NCBI GenBank assembly: GCA_036936605.1
Contig: JAUPFV010000001.1
Coordinates: 319,450,250 to 319,514,249 of the forward strand
DNA: 64,000 nucleotides
Direction of reading: 5' to 3'
Source: Limnanthes douglasii subsp. nivea
Lineage: Eukaryota; Streptophyta; Magnoliopsida; Brassicales; Limnanthaceae
Shown here: piece after piece, positions 1-10,530 of the stretch
Layout: every line of letters starts with the position of its first letter
Numbering within the stretch: the first letter of the stretch is position 1
Notes under the pieces: generated by a model
The model's input: only the letters and a program-made list of their open reading frames with translations
Databases searched by the model: none
What the model was told of the DNA's origin: nothing
Position numbers and translations under genes: made by a program

Positions 1-927
1 ATACTCGAAGAGGTATTGGCTTCCGAGGTGCATGAGAAAACCTTCATTGAAGAAAATCCTCAAGGGGGATTGGCACTAGGAGATAGCCAAGAAAACGATT
101 ATCTTAACCTCGAAGATTTCAACTCGAGCGGGGATTTTGTAGTCACTGGTGAAGATTCTCAGCCTACCAACACCATTCCATCAACTTCTACCGGGGCTGA
201 CATAACTTCAACATCTAATGCAATCATTTCTATCCATCATCACCCATCAAACTTGCCCAACCCTGACAGATCCGATAAGGTAACTTCAATCCTTCGACCT
301 TTTACTAACTTAAGTGCTGCAACCAAAAAATTGTGTGAAGAAGTGAACAATTCACATACACAATTGGAGCTCCTTGCACAAGAATTAATCAAGAGGAAAA
401 AGGAAAAAGAATCTGAAAAAGCTTCAAAGGATAAAGCACTTCAAAATTTTGAGGCTGAGAAAAGAAAACTTCTTAAAGAGCATAAAGAAGAAATCAAAGC
501 TTTGGAAACTTCTCATCGTCTGGCTCTTGAAAATATGAATACCCAACATTCTACTGCCATTTCTGAGGAAAAGAAAAAATCTACCGATGCTGAAAAACTT
601 GTTAAGGAAACTCAGGAAAGACTGGAAAATTGTCAAACTCAAATGACTACGCTTCAAACAGGATTCGAGCAGGAAAAGAAGGTTGCCGTCAAGAAATCCG
701 AAGCTGCTGTTGGTTCTGTGATGCTTGATGGTATCAAGAAAGCTCAAACTCAAACAGCTATCAATCTTCTTCGAGAAATCCATGCTGCCTATCCAAGGTT
801 GAATTTAACAGAATTTTGGAAACAAGTTCCAGAGGAAGATCGTCCAAAGGAAGCATTCGAGGTGCCATCAAGCTCCTTAGAAGAAGATGACGCTTCTGAA
901 GGGTCATCGGAAGAAGAGGATGACTAA
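1..927 (+). CDS. Antisense extra ORF of E1 (coiled-coil protein), 5' partial
   Basis: The frame is open from position 1 to the TAA at 925-927, so the true start is off-window; no ATG needs to be assumed. The visible ~308 residues begin with an acidic, Ser/Thr-rich stretch. A long Lys/Glu/Gln-rich coiled coil follows, roughly residues 95-235. Then come a conserved-looking segment (INLLREIHAAYPRLNLTEFW) and an acidic tail ending in SSEEEDD. It has no transposase, nuclease or protease motif. Tat elements are known to carry such extra ORFs, often antisense, between integrase and 3' LTR; their function is unknown. A decayed homologue with the same layout is in E3 (52200-54370). This is the only E1 gene without a visible lesion. 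Confidence 0.75.
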   Translation: MLEEVLASEVHEKTFIEENPQGGLALGDSQENDYLNLEDFNSSGDFVVTGEDSQPTNTIPSTSTGADITSTSNAIISIHHHPSNLPNPDRSDKVTSILRPFTNLSAATKKLCEEVNNSHTQLELLAQELIKRKKEKESEKASKDKALQNFEAEKRKLLKEHKEEIKALETSHRLALENMNTQHSTAISEEKKKSTDAEKLVKETQERLENCQTQMTTLQTGFEQEKKVAVKKSEAAVGSVMLDGIKKAQTQTAINLLREIHAAYPRLNLTEFWKQVPEEDRPKEAFEVPSSSLEEDDASEGSSEEEDD

Positions 928-1050
928 ACAGTAGATTATATATGTCGTGTTTGTTTTTTGTGTGTTTTAATTAAGTAGTTTTCTCCCTTTTTGTAAGCTT
1001 CAAGTTGTATCCGATGAAACAAGCAACTTTCTTAATATTTCAAATTTCTA

Positions 1051-1256
1051 GTGCACTTATAAAACATGGCACCTCGAAAATTAGATGCACTCATAAAACG
1101 TGGCACCTCGAAAATTAGATGCACTCATAAGACGTGGCACCTCGAAAATTAGATGCACTCATAAAACGTGGCACCTCGAAAATTAGATGCACTCATAAGA
1201 CGTGGCACCTCGAAAATTAGATGCACTCATAAGACGTGGCACCTCGAAATAGGTTG
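1051..1256. repeat. 34-bp tandem repeat array in E1 untranslated region
   Basis: Units containing GGCACCTCGAAAATTAG start at 1068, 1102, 1136, 1170, 1204 and 1238, an exact 34-bp period. A diverged partial unit precedes them and the last is truncated. The main variation is AAAACG versus AAGACG. The array lies between the antisense ORF and the integrase end; nothing else is recognisable in 928-1482 apart from an ACCTCATTAAAACC motif near 1410 that recurs at about 54722 in E3. Tandem repeats in this untranslated zone are known for Tat/Ogre-type elements and can seed satellites. Confidence 0.95.
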
Positions 1257-1482
1257 TTTCTTCAAAGCTATTGCTTTGGAAAATTACTCTTGGTCAACTT
1301 TCAAAGATGATCAGTCTTTGCCAAGTTACCAAAATAACAAATCATTCATCATATTAAACAACCAATGGCCAAAAGAAATTTTATTATGAAATTCAATTTT
1401 AACCAGACACCTCATTAAAACCTTTCTGGGCCAACAGATAAGGAAAAAGTATGTCTGTCTTGTAAAAATTCGAAGTTCAATT

Positions 1483-2571
1483 TTACTCACAATACAATTT
1501 CAAATGTTCTATATTCCAAGGGTGTTTGAGCATCCTCCCCTCACGATCAGACAACCTATATGACCCTGGCTTGACCTACATTTTGACTTCATAAGGACCC
1601 TCCCAATTCGGAGCCAATTTTCCGAGGTGCTTGTCCTTAGTATGAAGAAATACGTTTCGTAATACTTTATCGCCAACCTTGAACTCCCTCTTCTTAACTT
1701 TAGCATCGTACCTGCTTCTCATTAGGGTTTGATAATGAACCACATTCAAATGTGCTTTGACCCTCTTTTCCTCTAACAAATTAAGCTTAACCCTTCTAGC
1801 TTCATCATTATCTACTTCGGAATATCGCAATAACCTGTAGGAAGGCAATGTAGATTCAGCAGGGCACACAGCATCCATTCTATACACTAAAGAAAAAGGA
1901 GTCTCTTTTGTGGCCTCTCTAGGGGTTGTTCGATATGCCCACAGCACTTTTTGAAGATAATTTGGCCATTTCCCTGTTGCTCCCGCCAAATTTTTCTTCA
2001 AACCCTCCAAAATAGATCTATTTGTAACTTCCACTTGCCCATTTGCTTGTGGATGAAAAGTAGTGGAAAAGCATTATTGTATTCCTTTCGAGGAGCAAAA
2101 AGAGTCCATTTCCTTATTATTAAATTGGGGACCGTTGTCCGTTGTTATTTTCCGAGGAACTCCAAAACGATAGCAGATGTTGCTTAGAATAAACTTGATC
2201 ACATCCTTAGCTTTTGTTCCAGCTAAAGGCTCTGCTTCTGCCCACTTCGAAAAATAATCAACTGCGACAATAATCATCTGTCTTCCACCTGAAGCCATAG
2301 GCAATGGTCCTACTAAATCAATCCCCCATCTATCAAAAGGAACCGCCTCAGAAATTATCATCAGTGGTGTTGCTGGTTTATGTATCAAATGTGCATACCT
2401 TTGACAAGTATCACAGCTTCGAACCAATAACTTGGCATCCTGCAATATAGTAGGCCAATAATATCCTGCCAACAATACCCTACGTGTTAAAGCCTTGAAA
2501 CCACAATGAGCTGATCCATCTCCATCATGTAATTCAGATAAAATGTTTTGAGACTCTAGCTTACTCAAACA
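1483..2571 (-). pseudogene. E1 integrase (HHCC zinc finger, DDE core, GPY motif), interrupted
   Basis: This is the C-terminal part of pol. It reads through an HHCC zinc finger (HDGDGSAHCGF ... CDTCQ). The DDE core has a first Asp in WGIDLVGPL, a second in TDNGPQF, and Glu in GQVEVTN at 2029-2031. The C-terminal GPY motif is LAPNWEGPY, and the tail ends in HPWNIEH with stop at 1483-1485. All three catalytic acids are encoded, but TAA at 2074-2076 falls between the second Asp and the Glu. A TAG at 1576-1578 follows GPYEVKM. Both stops are in the same frame as the flanking protein, so the lesions are simple nonsense changes. Integrase would insert element cDNA into host chromatin. Confidence 0.9.
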
Positions 2572-3044
2572 TCATAACAAAGGCCTCGACACAGACCTCT
2601 TATACAATATCCCATCCAATACCACATAACCAAGAGCTTTATTCCTTATTTTCTTAAGCAAGTGCTTATCAAGAGGTAGTATTCCCTTCGTAAGAAAATT
2701 TAACAAGTCAGTTCTCCAATCACCCCGCATGCGCGTCGAATCATTTACTATTTCCTCAACAAATCCACATTGCTCAGAGCTTGATGTAATCGAAGGCAGT
2801 GGTTGTGTCACGATCCATGGATATTCTTCAGAGTAAGCCATTGTTGCTAAAGAATCAACCATTGTGTTATTTCTTCTTCGAATATGCTCCACCTCGACAT
2901 TTTCAAATTGTGCCATCACACTTCGAAGTTCTTGCAAATACAAAACCAAACGGTCTTTTTTAGCTTCTGATACTCCTTTAACATGGTTGACTACTAACTG
3001 CGAATCTGTTTCTAAGCACACGAATACTGCTCCACAAATTTTCG
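2572..3044 (-). pseudogene. E1 archaeal-type RNase H, C-terminal half, and linker to integrase
   Basis: The frame contains TDSQLVVNHVKG and NNTMVDSLATMA, the later motifs of the archaeal-type RNase H that Tat elements gained in addition to the original retroviral-type domain. A linker follows (GILPLDKHLLKKI ... GYVVLDGILYKRS). The same frame continues into integrase after a TGA at 2572-2574. The first half of this domain is in another frame: near 3045-3060 the reading frame shifts by one base, which splits the domain. In other elements this enzyme degrades RNA in the RNA:DNA hybrid during reverse transcription. Confidence 0.85.
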
Positions 3045-4787
3045 CTAACCGCAGTCCTGCTGCACTGCTTCATATTCAGCTTCATTATTCGAAGCATGAA
3101 ATCCAAATCTTATAGCTTGAAACATATACTCCCCTGTTGGTGCCACCAATTCTATCCCCGCACTCGAACCTTTATTACTAGATCCTCCATCAGTTTGCAC
3201 CGTCCACATCAGATTTGTGCTCATTTTTTCATCTTCTTTCTCTTCGGATCTACTCGAATGAAACTCAACAAAGAAATCTGCTAAGGCATGAGCTTTGATA
3301 GCCGTTCGTGGAGAAAACAGCACGTCGAAATCTCCCAATTCAACAGACCACTTAGTCATTCTTCCTGAGATATCTGGTTTTTGCAATACATATTTCAATG
3401 GATAAGAAGTTCGAACCACAATTGTATGTGCTTGGAAATAGGGACGCATTTTTCTCGCTGCCAATACTATGCACAATGCCAATTTTTCGAGCTTTAAGTA
3501 ACGTTTTTCAGCATCAACCAAACTTTTACTGACATAATAGACGGGCTTCGAAATTCTTGAATCTTCACTAATCAGAACTGCACTCACTGCATAATCCGAT
3601 ACTGCTATATACAAAAACAGTTGCTCACCTTCTCGAGGCTTTGATAATATTTCAGGAGAGGACAAAAGATTTTTGATCTTAATAAAAGCTTCTTCACAAT
3701 CCGAAGTCCACTCAAAATTATTTGGTCGACGCAACACCTGGAAAAAAGGCAAGCATTTATCTGAGAAACGAGAAATGAATCTGTTCAGAGCTGCTAACCT
3801 GCCTGTTAACATTTGCACTTCTTTGATATTCCGAGGCGAAGACATCGATATCAAAGCCTTCAACTGTTCTGGATCCACTTCAATTCCTCTTTCACTTATC
3901 ACATACCCCAGAAACTTACCAGATCGGACTCCAAATGTACATTTTTCCGGGTTCAACTTCAATTGTATTGCTCTAAGATTCAGAAACGTCTCTTCTAAAT
4001 CGTCAATATGATCATCATCACTTTTTCTCTTAACAAGCATATCATCGATGTATACCTCGATATTCCTCCCTATTTGTGAAGCAAATTCCTTATTCATCAA
4101 CCTTTGATATGTAGACCCAGCATTCTTCAATCCAAATGGCATCACTCTATAACAATGTAAACCTCGATCAGTAATAAAAGTTGTGCTTTCTTCATCCTCT
4201 GGATTCATTCGAATTTGGTTATATCCTGAAAATGCATCCATAAATGTTAGAATTTTGTTTCCAGAAGTGGAATCCACTAACTGATCAATTCGAGGTACGG
4301 GAAAAGGATCCTTTGGGCAGGCTCTGTTTAAATCTGTGAAGTCTACACACATCCTCAATTTTCCGCTCTTCTTTTTCACCACTACAGGATTAGCCGTCCA
4401 CTTCGGATATTTGGACTCCCTAATATGCCCCATTTTATACAATCTATCTACTTCAGCAATTATGGCCTCAGATTTTTCCAAAGAAAAAGCTCTCCTTTTT
4501 TGTATTATCGGCTTGATCTTCGAATCCACAGCCAGACTATGACATATAATGTCAATTGGGACCCAAACCACATCCTCAGACGTCCAAGCAAACACATCCA
4601 AGTTTTTAGACAAAAAATTCAACAACCTTTCTCGCACTGATAAAGACAGTAAAGTCCCAATTCGATGTACTCTGCCATTATTGAAAACGTATTCTTCTAT
4701 TTCCTCACTTACCACTACAGAACTCGGGGTTGACCTCGGATCATCAATTCCCTCATCTGTACTACTAGAAGGCAACCCCCCAAACTG
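3045..4787 (-). pseudogene. E1 reverse transcriptase, RNase H and start of archaeal RNase H
   Basis: About 576 uninterrupted residues. RT motifs include KLRMCVDFTDLNRACPKD, MDAFSGYNQI, the VMPFGLKNA box and the catalytic YIDDMLVK at 4029-4052. A thumb/connection region follows, then a retroviral-type RNase H ending in AHALADFF. The N-terminal half of the archaeal-type RNase H (QTDGGSSNKGSSAG ... NNEAEYEA) ends the frame. Upstream it is separated from protease in the same frame by a TAG at 4788-4790. The catalytic YIDD is intact. The frame closes at 3045 because of the one-base change described for the neighbouring segment. Confidence 0.92.
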
Positions 4788-5348
4788 CTATTTCTCAATT
4801 GGATCATCGGTACTTTTTTCACGTAGTCTAAATGCAGCAGCGTAACACTCTCTAGCCACTTTTTGATCACTTCGAACTACACCAATTCGATCCCCGACCA
4901 CATACTTCAAACATTGATGAACTGTAGAAACTATAGCATACATTTTTGCCAGCCATGACCTTCCAAAAATAGCATTGTAGCTCGACGGACAATCTACCAC
5001 CATAAAAAGTACCCGCACTTTCTTTTTGAAAGGCCCTTTTCCCAGAGAAATTTCACCTTCAAACTCCCCTACTACATTCGTTGTCGCGCCAGTAAACCCA
5101 ATTATAGTTCTTTCTGACCTTTCTATCCGAGGCGGAGCGGTTAATCTATCATATGTTGATTTGAACAACACATTAGCAGAGCTTCCAGTATCAATCAATA
5201 CTCGTCGAATTTCTACCCCACATACTTCTGCTCCAATGACCACTGCATCTTCATGTGGCCCAGTAATTCCTCTCAAATCATCCCCATCGAAAATTATAAA
5301 TGAATCATTCTTTTTTATTGTATAGATGTGATGATGCTCCTCCCTCAA
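4788..5348 (-). pseudogene. E1 aspartic protease region
   Basis: The frame encodes FIIFDGDDLRGITGPHEDAV and then the active-site segment VLIDTGSSANVLF, with an intact DTG. The flap/core (GEISLGKGPFKKKVRVLF) and IFGRSWLAKM follow, a typical retropepsin-like order. A linker rich in charged residues leads to RT. In Tat elements the protease matures the Gag-Pol polyprotein. It overlaps the end of the gag frame (5305-5348), with a shift of one base forward at an A-rich run, and it ends at TAG 4788-4790. Confidence 0.88.
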
Positions 5349-6057
5349 TTTGATGCGTTAAATTTACTATGTGTCTTTTCCTCGAATTATTAGTGTTATT
5401 AGTCATTGAATCTCCCCCAAATATCGCCAATGACTCAAAGAACGCACAAAAATCTCGAACACATCCCTTACACATCGGCTCATCAACTGACATCAACAAT
5501 AATCGACTAGGGTCTGGGTCGACATATTCCGAAGCCACATCAAATTCATCATCTGCAGCATCTAAAATCATCAGTGCACTTTCCTGCTTAGAATTAGGAT
5601 TGCCTACCTTTTGAGTTATGGCTTTAGCGTTCCTTTTGACATACTCCAACAATTTTCCATTCTCTATTAAAACCTGAATTTCCTTCTTCAAAGCAATACA
5701 ATACTTTGTATCATGCCCAATATCATCATGATACCTACAGAACTTGTTATTGCGTTCCTCTCTTGGCCTATTAATTGCTGTCGGCTTTCTAAAATTTACT
5801 GTTCCCTTGGTTTTCTCATATATCGATGCCACGCTTTCAGTCAAATCCGCATAATACTCTGGCCTTACCCACACATTTGATCTTGGTCTGAATTGGTGTT
5901 GGTTATTAAAATTGTGCTGACTAGAACCCCCTTGATATGAATTCGAACCTCCTCGAACATTTTGATTGGAAACATTTTGACTACCCCTCGCGCGCGACGA
6001 GTTGTTATTCGAAGCGTTCACTTGACTATTTCCTTTCTGAACAACATTATTTCCTCC
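5305..6057 (-). pseudogene. E1 gag C-terminal part with zinc knuckle
   Basis: In the same frame as the upstream gag segment, from which it is separated only by TGA at 6058-6060. It starts with an Asn/Ser/Gln-rich stretch. It contains FCRYHDDIGHDTKYC, a CX2HX4HX4C knuckle of the kind found in Tat Gag, followed by ALKKEIQVLIENGKL. The last part (HQIEGGASSHLY) leads into the protease frame. The frame then runs into a stop at 5305 because the continuation is in the next frame. Confidence 0.85.
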
Positions 6058-7206
6058 TCAAACTCGAGTAGACTCTTCGACTTTGATCTGATCTTCAACC
6101 TGAGCCATGAGAGATCCAAACGTTAATGCCCTACGCCTTGTTGTTTCATTAGTTAAGTCTCCTGGCAACAATCCTTGTCTGAATGCTGCCATAGCTACCA
6201 CTTCCTCACAATCATCCAATCCTGCTTTCGTTGACACAAATATTTTAGTATAATCCTTCAACTTTTCTCCCACGGCTTGCTTACATTGTATTATCGTATC
6301 TCCATTAGCTCTCATTTCTTTGCTTCCCACAAACTGTCTTCGAAAAGCTGTGTAAAAGCCTCTAAAATTTGCAATGGACTCCTTAGGAATCTTATTATAC
6401 GATTTTAGTGCAGTTCCTTTGAATGTCTGAGAGAATGCTCTACAAACCAATTTATCATCGTCTTCGAAATTAGTCATATAGTTTTTGAATTGCTCTATAT
6501 GATCATCTGGATCCTGAGTTCCATCAAACTTGTCAATTTTAGAAATGTCAAACCGCCTCGGAAGTGGCACAGATCTAATCTCACTAATCAGCGGTGAGTC
6601 CCTCCAATCTACTCCTTGAACAAACTGGTCTTCATTCCTCATTCCCACAGTAGCATACAAACTTGGCTCACCTTCAAATTTCCGAGGAGAATACACTCGT
6701 CTTTCCTTATTTTGCCTTCCTTCCGTGTACATTTTAGCTGGCCAAAATTCATATCCTCCTCCTTTTGAATGACTTCGAAAATGCTTATATCTTGATGTTT
6801 CATCTGACTCCGAATTTTCAAAATCCTCTTCTTCACTAGAATCTACATACTGTCGCTTCTGCAACTTCTCTCTTTTTCTCATTCTACTATGCTCCTTTTT
6901 ACGCTCAAAATGCATTTTACGCTGAACATTTCGAACGTCGCCGTCGTCATTCGATGGATCCGACTGATCATCCCGATCACCTCTTGCTATTTTAGATCTA
7001 AGTCTAGAACCATTATTATCTTGATTCTTTTTAGCATGTTCATCAAGTTCCGCCACTTTTCTTATCAATTCATTCATTTTACCTTCAAAATCAAATTGGT
7101 TTGATTGAATTGGAATTGACTTACCTGCTTCTTTCTCTTGCAGATCAGATTTCAACGTCTCCAAAGCTTTTCGAACAGGTGGATTATCTCCTTCCTCTGA
7201 ATTCAT
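6058..7206 (-). pseudogene. E1 gag N-terminal part (retrotransposon gag domain)
   Basis: It starts at the ATG at 7206, about 90 bases inside the PBS. The first ~200 residues are highly charged: a coiled-coil-like stretch, then Arg/Lys-rich and a Ser/Glu patch (VDSSEEEDFENSESDE). A Retrotrans_gag domain follows, roughly residues 215-335, with KFDGTQDPDDHIEQF, LVCRAFSQTFKGTAL and FRRQFVGSKEM. TGA at 6058-6060 interrupts the frame, which then resumes unchanged. Gag forms the particle shell and binds element RNA. Confidence 0.9.
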
Positions 7207-7297
7207 CTCCGATCAACAAAAATATAAACGAAATACTTCAGAAAACGAACAAATTCGAGACTCGATTTTTGATCTATCGATCAAGGTATCTTCGCCC

Positions 7298-7314
7298 CCT
7301 CTTTCTAGCGCCAA
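7298..7314 (-). other. E1 primer-binding site
   Basis: On the minus strand, TTGGCGCTAGAAAGAGG lies four bases or fewer inside the end of the 5' LTR (LTR ends CACCA, then AA, then TTGGCG). A TGG start next to the LTR is the expected complement of a tRNA 3' CCA end. I do not assign the tRNA. E3 has the same LTR-PBS spacing (CACCAAATTGGCGACC). Confidence 0.75.
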
Positions 7315-7316
7315 TT

Positions 7317-7616
7317 TGGTGAGAATAGAAATTGAATTGAGAATATTGAGAATATTGTCCAAGAATCAACAGAGAGATTTTTAGGTGGTGAATATAATCT
7401 TTCGCCTCTAATTATTTCATAGGTGTAATCAGCCTCTTCGACCTCTTTAAATAGGCCTAGTGAGTTAGTTACAAATTCGGTTACATAAAAGGTTTATTTA
7501 CAGTTCAGTCCCTATTCTTCTTGTAAAACTTTAATCTTACTCTATATTAATAAGAACTTATCATTCAAGTCCTTATTAATTACATTTAAGTCCCTAATGA
7601 ATATATTTCCTTATCA
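7317..7616 (-). repeat. E1 5' LTR
   Basis: On the plus strand the block runs from TGGTGAGAATAG at 7317 to CCTTATCA at 7616, giving TG...CA ends next to the PBS. The right boundary is fixed because E2 integrase sequence (a GGACC word and CCATCTATCAAAAGG, matching E1 at about 2325-2342) starts immediately after. The partner LTR is outside the window, so the boundary is not confirmed by alignment. A CTCTTTAAATAGG stretch near 7441 could be part of the promoter region. Confidence 0.75.
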
Positions 7617-10530
7617 TAGAGGACCACCTAGGTTAATGCTCCATCTATCAAAAGGTAAAGCTTCAGAGATTGAGTCGATCAGCACAATTAGATAATAAAA
7701 CATATCGACAGAACATTGGCAATAGCCACACTTTTTACCATCTTTTAGAATCAATCAATATTATCGGCCAATAAAATCTTACTAACAAGACTCTCTAGGT
7801 TAACAATTTAAGATCGTAATGCATTGAACCAGACCCACAATAGACTTCCTTCAAAATGGTGGATGATTCTGTGGGGCCCAAGCATCAGAGAAAAGGTCAT
7901 TTTAAACCTTACTTGTATAGAATCCCGTATAAACATAAAAATCTTTTAACTCTCAATTTTATCCTTTGAGGTACAACTATTTTCTCGGGGAAAATACCAT
8001 TCCATTTGAAAACTCGTGATTTTAATCATTGAGCCCTTAATATTATTATCATTCAACTCGAAAGTTTCTTATAGACTTGGCTCATGATCTTTATCAATAG
8101 AGGGATGTTCCTACAGAGTGAACCACAGTTCAGTCTCAGAGCAAGCGATTGAAGCCAAAGAATCTACCTGAAAGTTTTCGGCTCTTAACACTTGTTCGTA
8201 ATTGATACCTTCAAATTGTTACGCATGAGTTTTCAGTGCCTTAAGATATTTGATCATATGATCCTTCTATGCATCAGTCCATCCTCAAGTGTGATTTATC
8301 AATAACTAAGAATCGCTCCCCAAACATACCATGTTCACCCCATATAGTTGGGCCAATCGAAGCTGGCAATCGTTGTTTTATACTCAACCTCGTTATTCAA
8401 TGCTTGAAAACCAAAGTAGGTAGACTTATTCATTTATTATCCAGTAGGACCCACGAGTTGGACAACAACTCTGTAACCTAACATATTTGACCCTGCATCA
8501 GTTCGGACCAACCACTATATGCACATATTCTCGAGTGATGTTTCTAGCTTTTTTGCGTCAAACTTTGTACAAAAATCATCCAAGGATTGATCTTTGAATA
8601 ACGGTCATTGGTTTATAGTTAATATCAAAATCTCATAACTCTATCAACCATCAAGTTAACTTTCTTGAGATATATGGATTTTTTACAATATTTTATAGTA
8701 GAATGGATGTTCAAACCACAATAGAGTGTCCATGGAAGTAAGGTTTCATATATGTTTTTGTGAAAAAACAGTGTCAATGAAAACTAATCTAACTGGAGAT
8801 ATCACATCTTGGTTGAGAACAAAAATTTTGCTCACATAATTGACTGACTTTAGACAACTTCCTTTTCCCTGATTAGAACTTTCCTTACAACATGTTCATA
8901 TACGACAAAATAAACATATAATTTCTCTTATGTATAAGTTTGGATAGTGTCCTTGAAGAGGCGAGGTACTGCTTTATCTTACCAAATGCTTCATCAAACT
9001 AATCAATCTATTGGAAAGTGTTAGATTTTTGAAGAAACTGAAATAAAGAAGTGTATTTGTCCAAATCTCGGGAGATAAACATGTTGGACATCATTAAGGG
9101 TTTAGGGTGGCTGTATGGAAGTCAGAGCCTCTAATTCTGATGGATCGGCCTCAGTATTCTTCTGGATAACCAAGTAGCCAATGAAATTCACAGATCGAAC
9201 CCCGAACGTGCACTTTTTTGGGTTGAGTTTTAAGTTTACAACCTTTACGTTTTGAAAAGTTTCCACGAGGTCGAAGATGTGCATCGAATCTTCCCAATTT
9301 TTAAATAATATATCATCAATTTAGACTTTAACATTTCTTCTAATCTAAGAAGCCAATTCCTTGTTGATCAGCCTCTGATAAGTGTCTCCGGCGTTTTTTT
9401 AAACCAAAAGGTATTATTACCATATAACAAAGAGTTTATTACCCGAGGTGGGATCTACCAACTGGTCCACCTTTGGAACCGGGAATGAATGATTTGAACA
9501 AGCTTTTTTATGTATTTGAAGTCAATGCACATCTTTCAAATCTCGTTCTTTTTCTTCTTCACCAAAATTAAGTTAGACGTTACGTATCGTACTAAGATTA
9601 TCTAATATGCTCTACACTTGACAACCTACCCATATTAGCAATAATAGTCGTAAATTTATCTATGAAGAACGATCTCATCTTCTGTGATACTAGTTTCACA
9701 TTTGGGTTGACTAACAGTTGTGACAGATTATACCAGATAGAAATTCAATAACATCTTTATTAGACCATGCAACAACATTTAAATTATTTGACAGAAATCG
9801 AATCAACTCTCTTCACAAAGACCTCGATAACCCAATACCAATCTTCAGATCATTTTCTTCTTTGAAGTTATGCGCCTTAGTATCCTTTTCCAGTATAAAA
9901 ATTTTAAGGGTATTTCTGGAATCATTAACCACTTTGACACTCACTAGAGGCTCCAAACAATGTTATCCATTCATTTGTGTTTTTTCCTTTTTTATCTTAT
10001 TTTTTGACTTCTTGTTTCTCATATTTTTTATTATTGATAAGGACGTTGCATAACATTCTGTAGACACTTTTTGGTTCCTCCCGAAAGCTCCTACTATGTA
10101 TCCTATCATATACTTCAAGTATTGATGAATGGTTGAGGCAATCACATGTATTCGGTCAAGTCAAGACATGTCAAAGATTGTACTATAGGAAGTTAGGTGA
10201 TCCACCACTATAAAAAGTACTCATACTATTTATTTTAACTCCAGTTTGTGAAGAATAACATTTGTTTCAAACTCATCGGTGACTTTAGAACTTACTTCGG
10301 TGAAGCCGACAACCATTTTGTCTGAATGGTGTATAACCATGGGATTCCTAGTTCTATCGTGGGTTCCATTGAACAATCTATAATTCCAACATCTATCATG
10401 GCTCTTTAGATATTCTTCCCTCCCACAGATATGTTTATCAATACTATATCTTCGTGAGGATTACCAACATCTCATAGGTCATCTTGTTCGAGGATAATAT
10501 AAGGGTATGGATCCCAAAAGATGAGGCGAC
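7617..10530 (-). pseudogene. E2 pol remnants (integrase to protease)
   Basis: Integrase: 7620-7680 matches the WGIDLVGP region of E1. The archaeal RNase H linker is recognisable at about 8090-8480, where the plus strand parallels E1 2810-3110. RT: 9102-9284 encodes NLKLNPKKCTFGVRS and FIGYLV, matching the E1 RT thumb. Around 9420-9560 lie remnants of the region upstream of YIDD. Protease end: 9963-10145 encodes STIHQYLKYMIG ... ECYA, like E1 STVHQCLKYVVG ... ECYA. A GPHEDA-like region is near 10440-10500. Many indels and stops are present; there is no usable product. Confidence 0.75.

Larger units (their letters stand above)
1..7616 (-). mobile_element. E1: Tat-lineage Ty3/gypsy LTR retrotransposon, 3' end beyond window
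   Basis: Reading leftward from 7616 the order is LTR, PBS, gag, protease, RT-RNase H, archaeal-type RNase H, integrase, tandem repeats, then an ORF on the opposite strand. A duplicated RNase H and an antisense ORF between pol and the 3' LTR are hallmarks of the Tat lineage (Retand/Ogre relatives). The 3' LTR must lie left of position 1, so element length and target duplication cannot be read. E1 is inserted in the integrase of the older element E2, whose sequence resumes at about 7617. The coding region has long readable stretches but five in-frame stops and two frame changes, so this copy is not autonomous. Confidence 0.9.

Noticed and set aside
1168..1389. 73-residue plus-strand frame
   Set aside because: Mostly a translation of the 34-bp tandem repeat.
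2864..5614. Multiple plus-strand frames of 60-112 residues
   Set aside because: Shadows of the minus-strand E1 pol; no independent motif.
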